Source: Ananas comosus (lineage: Eukaryota > Streptophyta > Magnoliopsida > Poales > Bromeliaceae). From it: a DNA stretch of 64,000 nucleotides. Where the stretch lies: NCBI RefSeq assembly GCF_001540865.1, contig NC_033631.1, positions 11,494,808-11,558,807 on the forward strand, written 5' to 3'. The translations under genes and the position numbers were made by a program. Below the pieces are notes generated by a model that did not search any database, was not told the DNA's origin, and saw nothing but the letters and a program-made list of their open reading frames with translations. This document shows, piece after piece, positions 11,670 to 22,746 of this stretch (the first letter of the stretch is position 1; every line of letters begins with the position of its first letter).

Positions 11670-12026
11670 GGGAAAACTTTAAAAAACCCCCCTGTGGTTT
11701 CATGCATTCTCACTTTAGTATCATGTGGTTTAAAACGTATCAATTTGCTCCCCTGTGGTTTCGTTTTTATCTTTTCAGAAGCTTTTTCGTTAATATTTCG
11801 TTAAATTATATACAAAAAACTTCAGATAACCATCTATGTTTATCGAATATTCACTTTAGTATCCTTTAATTTTAATTTTATCACTGATTTAAGAAAAAAA
11901 TAATAATAAAATTGATAACAAAAAGAGAAAAATGAAACCACAGGGGGGCAAATTGATACGTTTTAAACCACAGGGTATGAAAGTGAGAATGCATGAAACC
12001 ACAGGGGGGGTTTTTGAAGTTTTCCC
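11670..12026. mobile_element. MULE-type MITE, copy A
   Basis: A 357-bp element with long inverted ends, each about 100 bp. The left begins GGGAAAACTTTAAAAAACCC and contains GTGGTTTAAAACGTATCAAT; the right carries their reverse complements. It is flanked by a perfect 9-bp target duplication TTTAAAGTA (11661-11669 and 12027-12035), as expected for Mutator-like elements. Relatives lie at 46565-46949 and 61510-61865. Confidence 0.9.
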
Positions 12027-12035
12027 TTTAAAGTA

Positions 12036-12861
12036 ATTCTAAGGGAAGAAGGTTTGTTTCATTATATTCCTTCTCATCTTCAAACACAACATGCTTCTAA
12101 ATAATTTACTCTATGCAATAAAGGAGAGTTTTTTCTCTCAAATTACAAAGCCCTAAAAGCAATGTAAATCAACAACATAAATAGAACTGAGGCAGCTAAA
12201 GGTTAATTTTTATTAAAGAATGGTTGGTAAGTAGAATGGAACATAAGGCCACTGCATGATTTTGTCAAACAGTTCAACATACTAAAAGAGCTTGCTGCAG
12301 ATTTTCTACATCCTTGTCCCCATGATTGCACAAATCATCTGTGCTCAATATTAACCAATACACGCCTCTCTCATCGACTAACAACTAAAGAATGGTAAAC
12401 CTCTACCTGACAAACATACTAAATGAAATACAGGTGTCATCTTTGGTCCTATCATCATCTGTCCTAGTTAGCTATGAACACATGGTAGATCTCCCAAAAT
12501 TAAAACATGTACAACAGTCTAAAAGAAACAAACAAGAGAAAGATAAAAGGCAGTCTACAGAACTATTTTGCAGCATCAATCGTAAGATGGAGAACTAAGA
12601 TAAGATCAGAGTAATACTCAAACTAAAAAAGTGGCTGCTTTTGCTAGCTGTCAATCTACAAACTAACAGAATAGCACAGTGACACAAAAGATTAGTCCAG
12701 CACTTCGAATGATGGGGGTGGGAGGGTTGGGGGGGCATGAGGAAAAAGGAAAGTAAAATTGATTTCTAAATACTACTATTTTACATGGATATAACCAGTC
12801 ATACCTCATAGCCGAGTAACGAAAATTTCCACCAATATTCTGAGCTCAAGAAGAAACAATT
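12036..12861. other. 3' flank of the Hsf gene
   Basis: AT-rich DNA that probably includes the 3' UTR and downstream region of the Hsf gene. The frame at 12392-12598 shows no family signature. Confidence 0.4.
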
Positions 12862-14905
12862 TTATGTCTTTTCAGATGAACTGAGATGTCCCATTTTCTC
12901 TGTGAGGTGATCGACATTCTTCTTTTTCCACCAATTCTGCCCCATTCCCACAACCTTTCCTCCATTTCTCTTTTCATCAGCGTCTCTTCTTTCCGATTGG
13001 ACCTCTTGTGCATCAATCGAACCAGGTGTCTCAGTAAGAAACTGTTCCCAGAATACATCATTTACGCCAGTTGGCACAGCAGAGGCTGCAGTATTGGGTT
13101 TCTCCCTCGTTGAATCTCCTTCAGCAACTGTAGGTTCAGAGTTCACGTCTATTTCGACAATCTTGCTTTGATTATCTGCATGAGTTTCCACCACATGAAT
13201 TTCTGTCAAAGGAAGAGCAGGGCTTTCAGCATAATTAGTGGATTCCGCCAGCTCAGGTGATGAATGGATATCACCTATACAAGGTGAAGAAGAACGCAAC
13301 TTGGGCGGTGAGTGCATATTCACATCAGTCTCACCAGATGATGCATCCATCTCCACAAGAACTAGAGTAGAAGGGGGGCCAGGGACAAAACCGTCATAAC
13401 ACATGTCTTCTTCCCCCAAAGCTTGACTCACCCCTCGGAAAAAAATTTCTAAGGAGTTTAAGGATGATTCCATCTTATCGAAGGGCTCAGTGTCCAATGC
13501 ATGCGTAGCAAATACATCCGATCTCTCTTTATTTACCACCTGCAAAGGTGCAATTCTGTTTTCTTCCATATTGGCATCCTCGTAGAAGAAGTTACTTTTC
13601 GGTAGCCTCCTCTTCTTACCAAAATGGTCGGGTTTCTGAACAAATTTAGACAGAAAGCCGGGTGTCTGAACTATTTGGCTCAACGAACCCATTAGATTTC
13701 TTTGGCGTTGTTCCATGACTTGCAACCTCTCCTCTAAAGACTGCATTTGCTGGTCCATCCCATGCTGCTGTTGTGTGTGCTTCTGGAGCTCTTGTATGAG
13801 CAGACCCTTCTCGTGCTTGAGTTTCTCGATCTCCTCCTCGAGTTCTTGTCTTTCCGGTTCGGCCAATGGCCCATTCCCTTGGTTGTGCAACGAATGGCTG
13901 TGGACGGGTTTGCGCCTATGGATATTTTTTAATAGGTGCCTTTGTCCCCTTATGAAGTCTTCATTTGCGAATTCCCACTGATCAGGATCTATTTTATGGA
14001 AACCCTAGAATATGACAAACAGAGCAAAATGCACATAAATCACTGGATCATTTTTGCTTCACAACCAATGAATGAAGATATTAAGGCAATAAAAAGTCTG
14101 CCTCACGTTCGACCTATTTACGCCAACGAAATTCAAATAAATGATGGTAGTACCAAGAGCTACCCTATATTCGTAGACATGAGACACCATCCTTTTATCA
14201 GCGAATAAAGCTTTAAGGTAAGTTACAGTTAAGCTGAATGCAAGCTTGAAAATATTGGAAGATATTCTACATGATACCATGGATTGTACTTCGGGGACAA
14301 AAAGTACAACATAGTAAGCAATTTTCTTTACATGGACAAATGCAATCCATTAAGTAGGAAACAAACGAAAAATTCAGCAGTAAAAATCATAGTAAATCAA
14401 ACAATCCACGATACACATGCTAAGCGATTGAACTAATAACCTTACAGATAATTATGTCACATATATAGGACGAATTATCGACGAGGGAGAAAAGCTTAAT
14501 CCATTAGCAGCCAATTCACAAACTACTCAATTAGCCATATACAGGGCTTAGAATGAGTACAACTAAGCCATTAACAATACATCAAAACCACTATAACCAG
14601 AAAATTTTAAAGGAAGTAGAATCAATTCAATTGAGTAACCAAAAAGAAAAGACGCTTTTTTTTTTTTTTATCAGATTCAGCTCACTTACATAAGTATTAA
14701 GCTGCCTCACGAAGCTGGAGAAATTGTTGTGCTTGAAGTATTTGGGGAGCAAATCCTTTTCAAAACCCCGCGGATTCCAAACAACGAAGCTGGTATTGTT
14801 CAACCCCCACGAAACAATGGAGTCCGTGGAGGGATCATCCACCATGTCATACGTCTTCGTGAGGAAAGGAGGCGGCGAATTCGAGCTCCCCGGCGACCCC
14901 TCCAT
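12862..14905 (-). CDS. HSFA4-like: Heat stress transcription factor, class A4 type, 452 aa, 2 exons
   Basis: Exon 1 is 14905-14690 and exon 2 is 14004-12862; the intron (14689-14005) interrupts the DNA-binding domain after NTY, the conserved Hsf position. Domains: winged-helix DNA-binding domain about 13-105, with recognition helix [10 protein letters not shown]; coiled-coil HR-A/B about 120-180; basic NLS KKRRLPK at 202-208; putative AHA activators [11 protein letters not shown] (about 254-264) and [10 protein letters not shown] (388-397); C-terminal NES-like [11 protein letters not shown] (436-446). The last two match A4 members, which act in oxidative, salt and heat stress responses. I chose MEGSPGS as the start because it aligns with A4 proteins; an in-frame ATG at 15097 would add 64 unrelated residues. 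Odd: His75 in GFHK, where most Hsfs have Arg. A canonical heat shock element lies just upstream of the putative TATA box. Confidence 0.95.
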
Positions 14906-15277
14906 GTCCCCCTCCCCCACGCAAACCCTAGCACCCCCCCGATCAATCCCAACGCATCGCGGAATCCGCCGCGAAGGCCCGAAACCTCGATCGATCCGCC
15001 TCGAATTGGAGCAGCAGAAGCGTCGATCGGAGCGGGATTGACCTGGTCGTGGCGAGATCGCGAACCCTAGAAAAAGCCCTCCTAAAAAGGAACCCAAAAA
15101 GGAGAGGAAAAGAATGAGCTTTTTTTTATAAATTTCTTCCTTTTTTCTCCGAGAATAACGAAAACGACGAGGAGGAGGAGCTTCTTCCTTTTTTTTTTTT
15201 CGTTTAGGGCTTTATTGGAAGATAATGGGAGAAGAGGCTCCACGAGGTTCTGGAAGGATTTGATGCGCCTCTCGGAG

Positions 15278-15284
15278 TATTTAT
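15278..15284 (-). promoter_or_regulatory. Probable TATA box of the Hsf gene
   Basis: On the minus strand ATAAATA lies about 370 bp upstream of the ATG at 14905, which would give a 5' UTR of roughly 340 nt. It is directly followed upstream by a heat shock element. Position-based call. Confidence 0.45.
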
Positions 15285-15290
15285 GGCCGT

Positions 15291-15305
15291 GGAAATTTCT
15301 AGAAG
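15291..15305 (-). promoter_or_regulatory. Canonical heat shock element in the Hsf promoter
   Basis: GGAAATTTCTAGAAG (plus strand) fits nGAAnnTTCnnGAAn exactly, three alternating units. It lies only 6 bp upstream of the putative TATA box of the HsfA4-type gene, the usual place for Hsf binding. Auto- or cross-regulation by Hsfs is inferred. Confidence 0.65.
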
Positions 15306-15351
15306 AGAAAAGAAGAAGAAGAAGAAGGAGAAAGAGAAAGAGAGGTCGCAT

Positions 15352-16069
15352 GAGTACAGGGTAGCCTTAAATGTCGAGCTTTTTGGCTCCGCCTCATATT
15401 TAATCTTTGTCTTTCTCTTTTATTATTTGATGTAATTGGCCTAAGATTTTATAATCTCGCATTTATAAAATGCATAATCCACAAGTTAAATAATAGAGAT
15501 TTTTGTACATACTGACATGTATGTTAATCCAAAATCTTGGCTTTTGTAAGCACCCTTAAAAAATCGATTTGTTAATTTCTTTACACTTGTACTTACAAAT
15601 GCATTAAAAAAAAAAAAAAACAAAGTTCAAACTGACGAGCTTTATTGCACCGAATGACATAAGAACAATATTTATTATAATATTTGTATATTTTAGTTTA
15701 GAAGTCTATTTGGATGCCTAAAATTTTGCGCATAAATTCACACTATTCATAGAAGTTCAATGAGGCAGTGTTTGGATATACGAAAGAAGAAAGGATATTC
15801 AGTACTACAACTGATTATCACAATTTTATAATAGTACGTAGAGTAGAAAATAGAGATTATTTATACTGCATATTTAGGGTGCTGGTGATACATACTATGA
15901 AATGTGCCCTTATCTTTTCTTGAAAAAGGACTACTAAATGTAACACCAGTCGGTAGTAATGATGATAATGGAGATGTTGTGCGATATGAATGGTAATGGT
16001 TTATTAGTTCTCATAACAGTACATGCAAGTGATGAACAAATTGACGCTTGCGTTTTTCACTTTTAATTA
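15352..16069. other. Upstream flank of the Hsf gene, nothing else recognised
   Basis: AT-rich DNA with no gene or bounded repeat seen. The last bases hold the left 9-bp target duplication of the following element. Confidence 0.4.
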
Positions 16070-16715
16070 GGCTAAATTACAGAAAATCCTCTTGTAATAA
16101 TCCGTTTTTTTACTTTTCCTTTCTGACATTTAAAAACCTACACTTTGTCCCCTTGTAAAATAAAAAATGTGCACTTCATCCCCTACCGTTAGAGTTCCGT
16201 CAGGGTTCCGTTAAAATATATATTTTTATGCCGAAAATACCCCTCCGTCATCTCCCTGTTGCTTCGACTCCCTCCGGCTCGCCACCTCGCCGCCGCCTCG
16301 CCGCCTCGCCGCCTAGCCGTCTCGCCGTCCTCCACTGCCTCGCCCTCACCCACATCCCCTCCGCCGTCCTCCGCCGCCTCGCCTTCACCTTCTTTGCCCT
16401 TCTCCTACTGTTGCCCACCTCGGTTTTCTCCTACTGTCGCCGAAATCGAGGGCGGCGAGGGTGCAAGAGGAGAAGGGGAGCAGGTGGAGAAAGAAATGGA
16501 GAGAAATCGCGACGGATTGAGGTGGGAATCGCGGCCGAACGAAGAGGCGGCTAAGGAAGATGGAGAAGAAGACGACAATGGCGAGGAGCAAAATGATCAT
16601 TTTACACACTGTAATCCTCCTGTGAATATTTTTTGGGCAAAGTGTAGGATTTTAAATGTCAATTGGAAAAAGTGAAAAAACTGATTATTATAGAAAAATT
16701 TTCTGTAATTTAACC
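16070..16715. mobile_element. Pack-MULE-like element with a GC-rich captured insert
   Basis: A 646-bp element flanked by a perfect 9-bp target duplication TTTTAATTA (16061-16069 and 16716-16724). The ends are inverted repeats of roughly 90 bp: GGCTAAATTACAGAAAAT on the left and GGTTAAATTACAGAAAAT on the right, continuing to a second matching block (GACATTTAAA..CCTACACTTTG). Between them, 16245-16600 is strikingly GC-rich with repeated GCCGCCTCGCC-like words, unlike the AT-rich surroundings. This is the architecture of a Pack-MULE. The captured sequence spans open frames but I cannot identify a parent gene. Confidence 0.85.
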
Positions 16716-16724
16716 TTTTAATTA

Positions 16725-17919
16725 TGTGATTGCTATAAGAAAAGTTTTCTGATCTACTCCTCGTTTGTAAACAAACTACTAAGATATCGGTGCTAGTGGT
16801 TGTAAAAAGTACTAGTGGTAGCAGTCGTAGAAATAGTATAGTAGTCATTTCTCCACGCTGATAACGAGTAAAAGCATGATCATTGCTGCATAACTAGCGA
16901 TTTAATTAAGATGATAATGCTAAATGTAGTGGTACGATCGATTGAGAACAACAATTAATAGTTGCGGTTTGGTCCTAACAATGTTACAGTCTCTGGGATA
17001 TCAATGGCCTTATAAGCTAGCTCGAATCATGCGATATGTTGTGTTTGTTGACCAATTCAATCAATTCTAACAAAATAAGATCCCAAAGATAATTCTAGGA
17101 AGAAAGCAAAAGAAATGTCATTCTCATTTTATTCACAAAGTCAAAAGGGACTCAACAAACACAGGACTTTTTTTGCTCTAATCAAGTATCAAAAGAGAAC
17201 TTGTTTATGAGGTTAAGGCTAATAATAGTTGATGGAAGAAACAGTAGATTAGAGTAAAAATATGTTCATTCAAATTATTGGGAGAGAAATACGATTGTAA
17301 GGCCTATGTATATTATGAGAATAAGCCAACAAAAATGCTCGTGTAAACGACTTTTTGCTCGTAAACCCTACTTGGGGCTAGAGCCTTTCTTTCAATTCAA
17401 GGATATTTTCAAACCAGAGAGATCCTTTGTATCAATTTTCTCCATAATGAATATTATTATTACAAAGTTGTGTTTGAATTTCTTTCAATAAATATCCGTG
17501 CTCAATTTTTAACTGCTAAACAAAGTTACTAACACAAATTACTGCATATGCATGCTTATGTAGATCCAACATAACAACTCCTGGGCTAACAAACAAAATA
17601 AAGATAATTCAACCCAAAGATAGCGGATTTTTTTTTTTTTGGTTTTCATTTACAAATAACAATTTAATCGTTGAATATTTTAATAGATAGAGTTTCTTAT
17701 TCTTGTTGTTTTTGACTAGTTTATACCCTGAATATGTATAATTTATAAATATCTCTTCATTTCTCTGTACGCTGGATCATATAAAATTTATATCTAAAGA
17801 AATGAAAAATAATAATAATAGTATTAAAAGAAGCCTCAGCATGAGAGAATTGAGGTCGTCTGATTATTTTTGTGATGTCTAGGTAATGTGATTTGTCCCC
17901 GGGTAAATTCACTACAACA
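16725..17919. other. Intergenic DNA, nothing recognised
   Basis: AT-rich DNA without gene, RNA or bounded repeat that I can support. Confidence 0.4.
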
Positions 17920-18412
17920 AAATTAGATCATAGGGACACATATTTGAGACATTTTTGTGTAAGTATCCAAATTATGCCAAAATTTTTAAAAAAAATCTAC
18001 TAATGCCTAAATATAAAGTCCAATCCAATTAAAAATAAAATGTTACTCTACTCAACCCACCCCATCGAGCTCATTCGACCCGATTACAAACAGAAAAGAA
18101 AAATTGATTATCATTTCTCCTTCTCCCCTCACTCAATGGACTGAAATCCTAAACGAAGATCCTTTCCTCTCGTCCTCCTCCGCCATCGCAGCTAACGAGA
18201 TAGAGTTCCGACGGCTGCTAAATACTTAAAGAAATATTGGTAAATTAGAAGTATTTTTTAGGTTATAGAGACACTCTTTAACTGTCACTATATACTTAGT
18301 GACCCCACATATAGCAACACTTTTTAAAAGTGTCGGTAATTTAGCCGGCAATATTTTTCTTGATCTGTACCGATATTTAAAAGTGTCACTATAAATCGTT
18401 TTTGTTGTAGTG
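17920..18412. mobile_element. CACTA-like non-autonomous element, copy 1
   Basis: Starts CACTACAACAAAA and ends with the reverse complement TTTTTGTTGTAGTG. Subterminal repeats around AGTGTCNNTATA and TAGCAACACTTTTTAAAAGT are visible. A 60-bp internal block (GATCCTTTCCTCTCGTCCTC region) is shared with the copy at 21610-22121. The flanking triplets (ATT and AAT) do not match, so no target duplication supports it. Confidence 0.65.
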
Positions 18413-18587
18413 AATGACCTTCATTACTCTCTAGCAAATGTGGACGCTACTTCTATGGTACGAGCTATATACATCAACGTAGAATTAATCCAAGGAATTG
18501 TGCAAACCTGCAAGCGTCGAGTACGTACGTGACATTGCGACGTTTACTGTAGAGCGATATTAGGCAGAATAAATACATACATATATG

Positions 18588-18591
<4 letters not shown>

Positions 18592-18634
<43 letters not shown>
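18592..18634. repeat. (TA)n microsatellite
   Basis: An uninterrupted TA dinucleotide run of over 40 bp. Confidence 0.9.
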
Positions 18635-18637
<3 letters not shown>

Positions 18638-19526
18638 ATAATTTACATGTAAAATTTTAGAGCTTTTACTTGCTACAGTTTGCGACCGGTGTGAAAATCC
18701 AGTTCGAGTATTTTGGGGGGCACGAAACTCATTCTGGCAGCTTCCTACATAACAAATAGAATTTAAGGTGTTACTGCTGTCGAATTATTATTTTGTATCT
18801 CTATGTTAGAGAAGTTATTTTGGAAGCTAAATATCACGATAAAATATTACGAGAAATGTGCAGAGTTGGTACCATCTGAGATAGTTTATTCATACGAAAA
18901 TTTTAAAATATGGCAGTCATACCAATTCATTTATGTCCTTAGCCAATTAAATTTTTTTAAAAAAATTCACACGTTCCATCAGTATTTTTAAAAATATTTT
19001 TAAATTTTTTTTTTAATGAGAGATTTAATTGACTTGTAATAAAGATAATAGGCTGTAGCAGCTATGTAAGAGACCATCAAGGGCTTTTTTTTTGTATATT
19101 TTTTTTTTATAAATGATCTTAACAAATTTATATTTATATAAATAATTCTCTCCTTACCACATGTTCGAACAACTAGGTGGCATTTTATGTTGAACACGGT
19201 GATTCAATCATTGTGTTTAGATACGACGATTGGATCACGGTATTTCTTTTTATATTTTTTATTATTCTCAGTTAAAAAAAAAAGGCCTAGAGTATAGACA
19301 TGAATAATCACCGTATTTAATTTGAAAATGCTAATGTGGTGCTCAAGTGGTAAGGAGGTGATCATATATACAAATATAAATTTGTTATGATCATTTATAT
19401 ATATATATTTGTTTTGAGGGGTGTAAATATAAAAGTGCCACCCCTCTCGAATGCTCGATCCATAGACGTGTCAAAGTAGGCAACTTGTATGGCTCCACAC
19501 ATCTTGGGTACCAAAAACTTTTCTTT
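18635..19526. other. Intergenic AT-rich DNA, nothing recognised
   Basis: No supported gene or bounded repeat. Confidence 0.4.
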
Positions 19527-19619
19527 TTTTTGAGAGAAAGGTAGCACGTTACCCGCTTCATTCAACAGAATGATGAATTAGGCTACAAGGCTGGGACAGC
19601 CAGGCCCCGAGCGAAGGCG

Positions 19620-19657
<38 letters not shown>

Positions 19658-19800
19658 ACCTAAGGAGAAAGAAGAGAATCCCACTCCGTCACTAATTGCT
19701 TAAGCCTCTTGACAGCTATCCCCGGGTTCGATTGACAATTCCTAAATATCCAATCATTCCTCACCTTTCAAATGGTTCACGAGCAGCCTATCAGAACAGT
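19527..19800 (-). mobile_element. 5'-truncated LINE 3' end
   Basis: Read on the minus strand, the 5' part encodes RNDWIFRNCQSNPGIAVKRL followed by KQLVTEWDSLLSP and a stop, which resembles the C-terminal end of plant L1-type LINE ORF2. Next come an internal poly-A/T block of about 36 bases (19620-19657), a short 3' UTR (GGCTGTCCCAGCCTTGTAGC..TGAATGAAGCGGG), the hairpin GGTAAC..GCTACC and a CTCAAA tail. The upstream limit is approximate. A target duplication was not found. Confidence 0.7.
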
Positions 19801-21427
19801 ACGTCTGGTTCTCTTCTTGTGCTCTTCTTGTGCTGATCCTTTCTAACCGGCCACTTTTTCCAGACGAATTTTCCATTGATGTAAAATATGTGGTTCATTA
19901 ATTATCACGCTAGGACAATTAATTTTTTATTTCTTCTCCAGCAAGTTACCGTTGACTTTGACTGTAGACGCCGATGAATCCTTTTCATTTGGTTCGCGTC
20001 AGCAATGTTGTCACTCATCACTCATGGCCTTGTGTGAAGATTATCTGATGATTAAATTGAATTCATAACCGTATCATTCTAGAATGTTGTTTGACATTTT
20101 TTACCATCTTTTACGCGGTTTTTTAAGTTAATTCTCGAAACTTTTGTGTTCTTCTAATGTGGTGTATCTTAGTGACATGGTTCTAAATTAACGATGTTGA
20201 TGTGTTCACACATTACATTACAGGTGGATGTTATATTTGCGACAACTGAATCTTGAGATTGTTATATTTGCTAAACACTTTAATATGAACGGTTTGTGGA
20301 TTGTTAACGCTAACTAACTATTTCAAAAAACAGGTGAGGGTTAAACCACAGTCCTGACGGACTTCAAGCTAACTCAATTGCCGTTAGATCTATTGTGGAC
20401 TGCAGTACCACTTAATTTATTCGGCCCAAACTAACCCAACATTTTAATTTTCTGAGCTTATATATTATAGGATAGAAAATAGAAGTTATTTTAACCAATA
20501 ATAAATAGATAACACATTTTAGTCTAAGTAAAAAGAAGTTAATCCAAATGAGTTTCTAAATGAACGAGTTCCGCTCTGATTTAAGAGTGTGAAACTAGGC
20601 TAGACTCGCGATACGAACGACATTTTAATGATATTTTATAGAACAACAAGGGCTAGACCTTCAATAATTTGCTTTCACCTTCGACCTTGCGTGTTCGATT
20701 GCCTTCGGTGAGCAACTGATGGGCCCATAACTATCTACCTTCGGCTTCGACCTTTTCTATATCAAATCCTAACAATCGCCACCATCTTATTTCTCAATTT
20801 GCATATGTTCACGAGCGCTTATTATTAAAACAAAAGAACATGATTTAGCTCTATGCGCGTGCTAGTCCGAACTTAATTTCTTGACCCAAAGTGCGGTTGG
20901 TCTATCCTAGCTTTGGCTCGGCCCGAATTGTTGGGTTATAGACGAATTTGGGAGTTTTAATTAACTAGGCCTATATTATTTGTGTCTCGATAGGTCTTTT
21001 TATTAAAGATAAAGATTGGTAATGTGATGTCAAATAATATGTGGCATAAACGAGATGTTTCATGCACATGCCGTAGAGTAGCAACACTTTTTGAGGCGAA
21101 TAATGAGTTGCATGGAAGTTGGAATTGTGGGACCATTGGCGCTAATCATTAATTCTAAAAATTCAAATTATTAGAAACCCACAATTAATTTATTTCAAAT
21201 ATAATACCCACAAGTCTCGATTGTGATTCATCCTAACCAATCTTACGCTACTTCGAATATGACTTAGCCTAATCCAGCCTCACGCCATTTCGAATATACT
21301 CGGTCCAATCTGATCTCCCATCAGAAGGCAGGATACTAGTCTATTTAAACCAATAGGAATATCACTTTGTTTTGCTCGAAAAAGTGGTGATTTTTCATAG
21401 ATAAATAATGTAATCAAAAAATTGAGC
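19801..21427. other. Intergenic DNA, nothing recognised
   Basis: The region 20640-20780 repeats words such as CCTTCGACCTT and CTTCGGCTTCGACC and may be an old retroelement relic, but no boundaries are visible. No gene seen. Confidence 0.35.
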
Positions 21428-22165
21428 CCTATATATACTTTTAAAAGTACCAAGTCATTGGCACTTATAGGTTTTGGCTCTTAAATTAAGGAATGTGTTG
21501 TTAGAATAATAGTGATCCATTAAAGTTTAGTGGATGGTTGGTTTAATAGTATAGTCTACCAGGTGAAAATGATCCAAATGATAGATCTAACGGCGAAAAA
21601 TTTACAAACCACTACAACAGAATTAGTTTATAGGGACACATGTTTGGGACACTTTTGAGTAAGTGTCTCATTTATGCTAAAACTTAAAAAAATATCTACT
21701 AATGCCTAAATATAAAGCTCAATCCAACCAAAAATAAAAGATTACTCTACTCAACCCACCACACCCAGTCCATTTGGTCCGATTACAAACAGAAAAGAAA
21801 AAAAAAGAAAAATTAATTACCATCTTTTCTTCTCTCTTCACTCAATTCACTGAAATTCTAGACGAAGAGCCTTTCCTGTCGTCCTCCTCCGCCACCGCAG
21901 CCAACAAGATAGAGTTTCGACGGTTGCTAAATGCTTAAATAAGTGTTGGTAAATTTGCAGTACTCTTTAGGTTATAGCGACACTCTTTAACTGTCACTAT
22001 ATATCTAGCGACCCCACATATAGCAACACTTTTTAAAAGTGTCGGTAATTTTAGCTAGCAGCACTTTTTTGACATGTACCTATATTTAAAAGTGTCGTTA
22101 TAGATCGTTTTTGTTGTAGTGTACATCAAATACTTGTAAATTTTAAAAGCACCGTAGCCGGACTC
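21428..22165. mobile_element. Short-type foldback MITE split by a CACTA-like element
   Basis: 21428-21609 carries the short foldback sequence (AGTACCAAGTCATTGGCACT, then AGTGGATGGTTGGTTTAATA and CTAACGGCGAAAAA). 22122-22165 holds the expected far end (AAAGCACCGTAGCCGGACTC). The CACTA-like element at 21610-22121 separates the two parts, giving the order of insertion. Confidence 0.55.
21610..22121. mobile_element. CACTA-like non-autonomous element, copy 2
   Basis: 512 bp, starting CACTACAACAGAATTAG and ending TTTTTGTTGTAGTG. It is closely related over its length to 17920-18412, including the block ACGAAGAGCCTTTCCTGTCG and the subterminal AGTGTCGGTAATTTTAGC. The flanking triplets AAC and TAC differ, so the 3-bp target duplication is not preserved. 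Confidence 0.65.
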
Positions 22166-22691
22166 TAAGTTAGGCATTCGGTCGTTAGAAATAATATCCT
22201 ATTCAATCTTCATATTATTTTTTTTTGAAGATGAAATAATTATTTTATAGGTGAAATACATAAATGTCAAAATCTAATCAAACTCTTATTCTCTAGTTAC
22301 AAAAGAAAAATCATATTGAATAAAGAGCAATGCTCCTATGCACCAACATGATCTTAGCCCTATTCTGACATTGGACCTAATTAAAGAGCAAATATTGAAC
22401 TTTTAATTTTTATGTGGAATTAAGTAATTACTGATTTATTTATTTATTTCAGCAGCTAAATGCACCTAACTAAATGAATGTGGCAAAGAAACAAACACCC
22501 ATTACTTTATCAATTATTGCCCAGCTATATAATAATCTACTGCACCTGTCTTTTGGCGGGTATGTAAATATGTAATGACACAATCACCATTCACGAGATG
22601 CACGCACGAAGGGGAACTGCGCAAATGACGACAAGTAGATGCGAGAATCGCATGTACCTGCGAGAAAGTACATGCGCTTGCTTTGTTTTAN

Positions 22692-22743
<52 letters not shown>
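22692..22743. repeat. (TA)n microsatellite next to an N
   Basis: A TA run of about 52 bp directly after an N at 22691. The true repeat length is probably unresolved in the assembly. Confidence 0.85.

Positions 22744-22746
<3 letters not shown>

Noticed and set aside
15082..15351. Possible 89-codon upstream open reading frame in the Hsf 5' region
   Set aside because: Its start lies upstream of the putative TATA box and heat shock element, so it is probably not in the transcript; low-complexity Leu/Lys content.
16228..16675. Open frames in the GC-rich Pack-MULE core as a gene
   Set aside because: Low-complexity Pro/Arg/Ala sequence inside transposon ends, with no domain and several overlapping frames.
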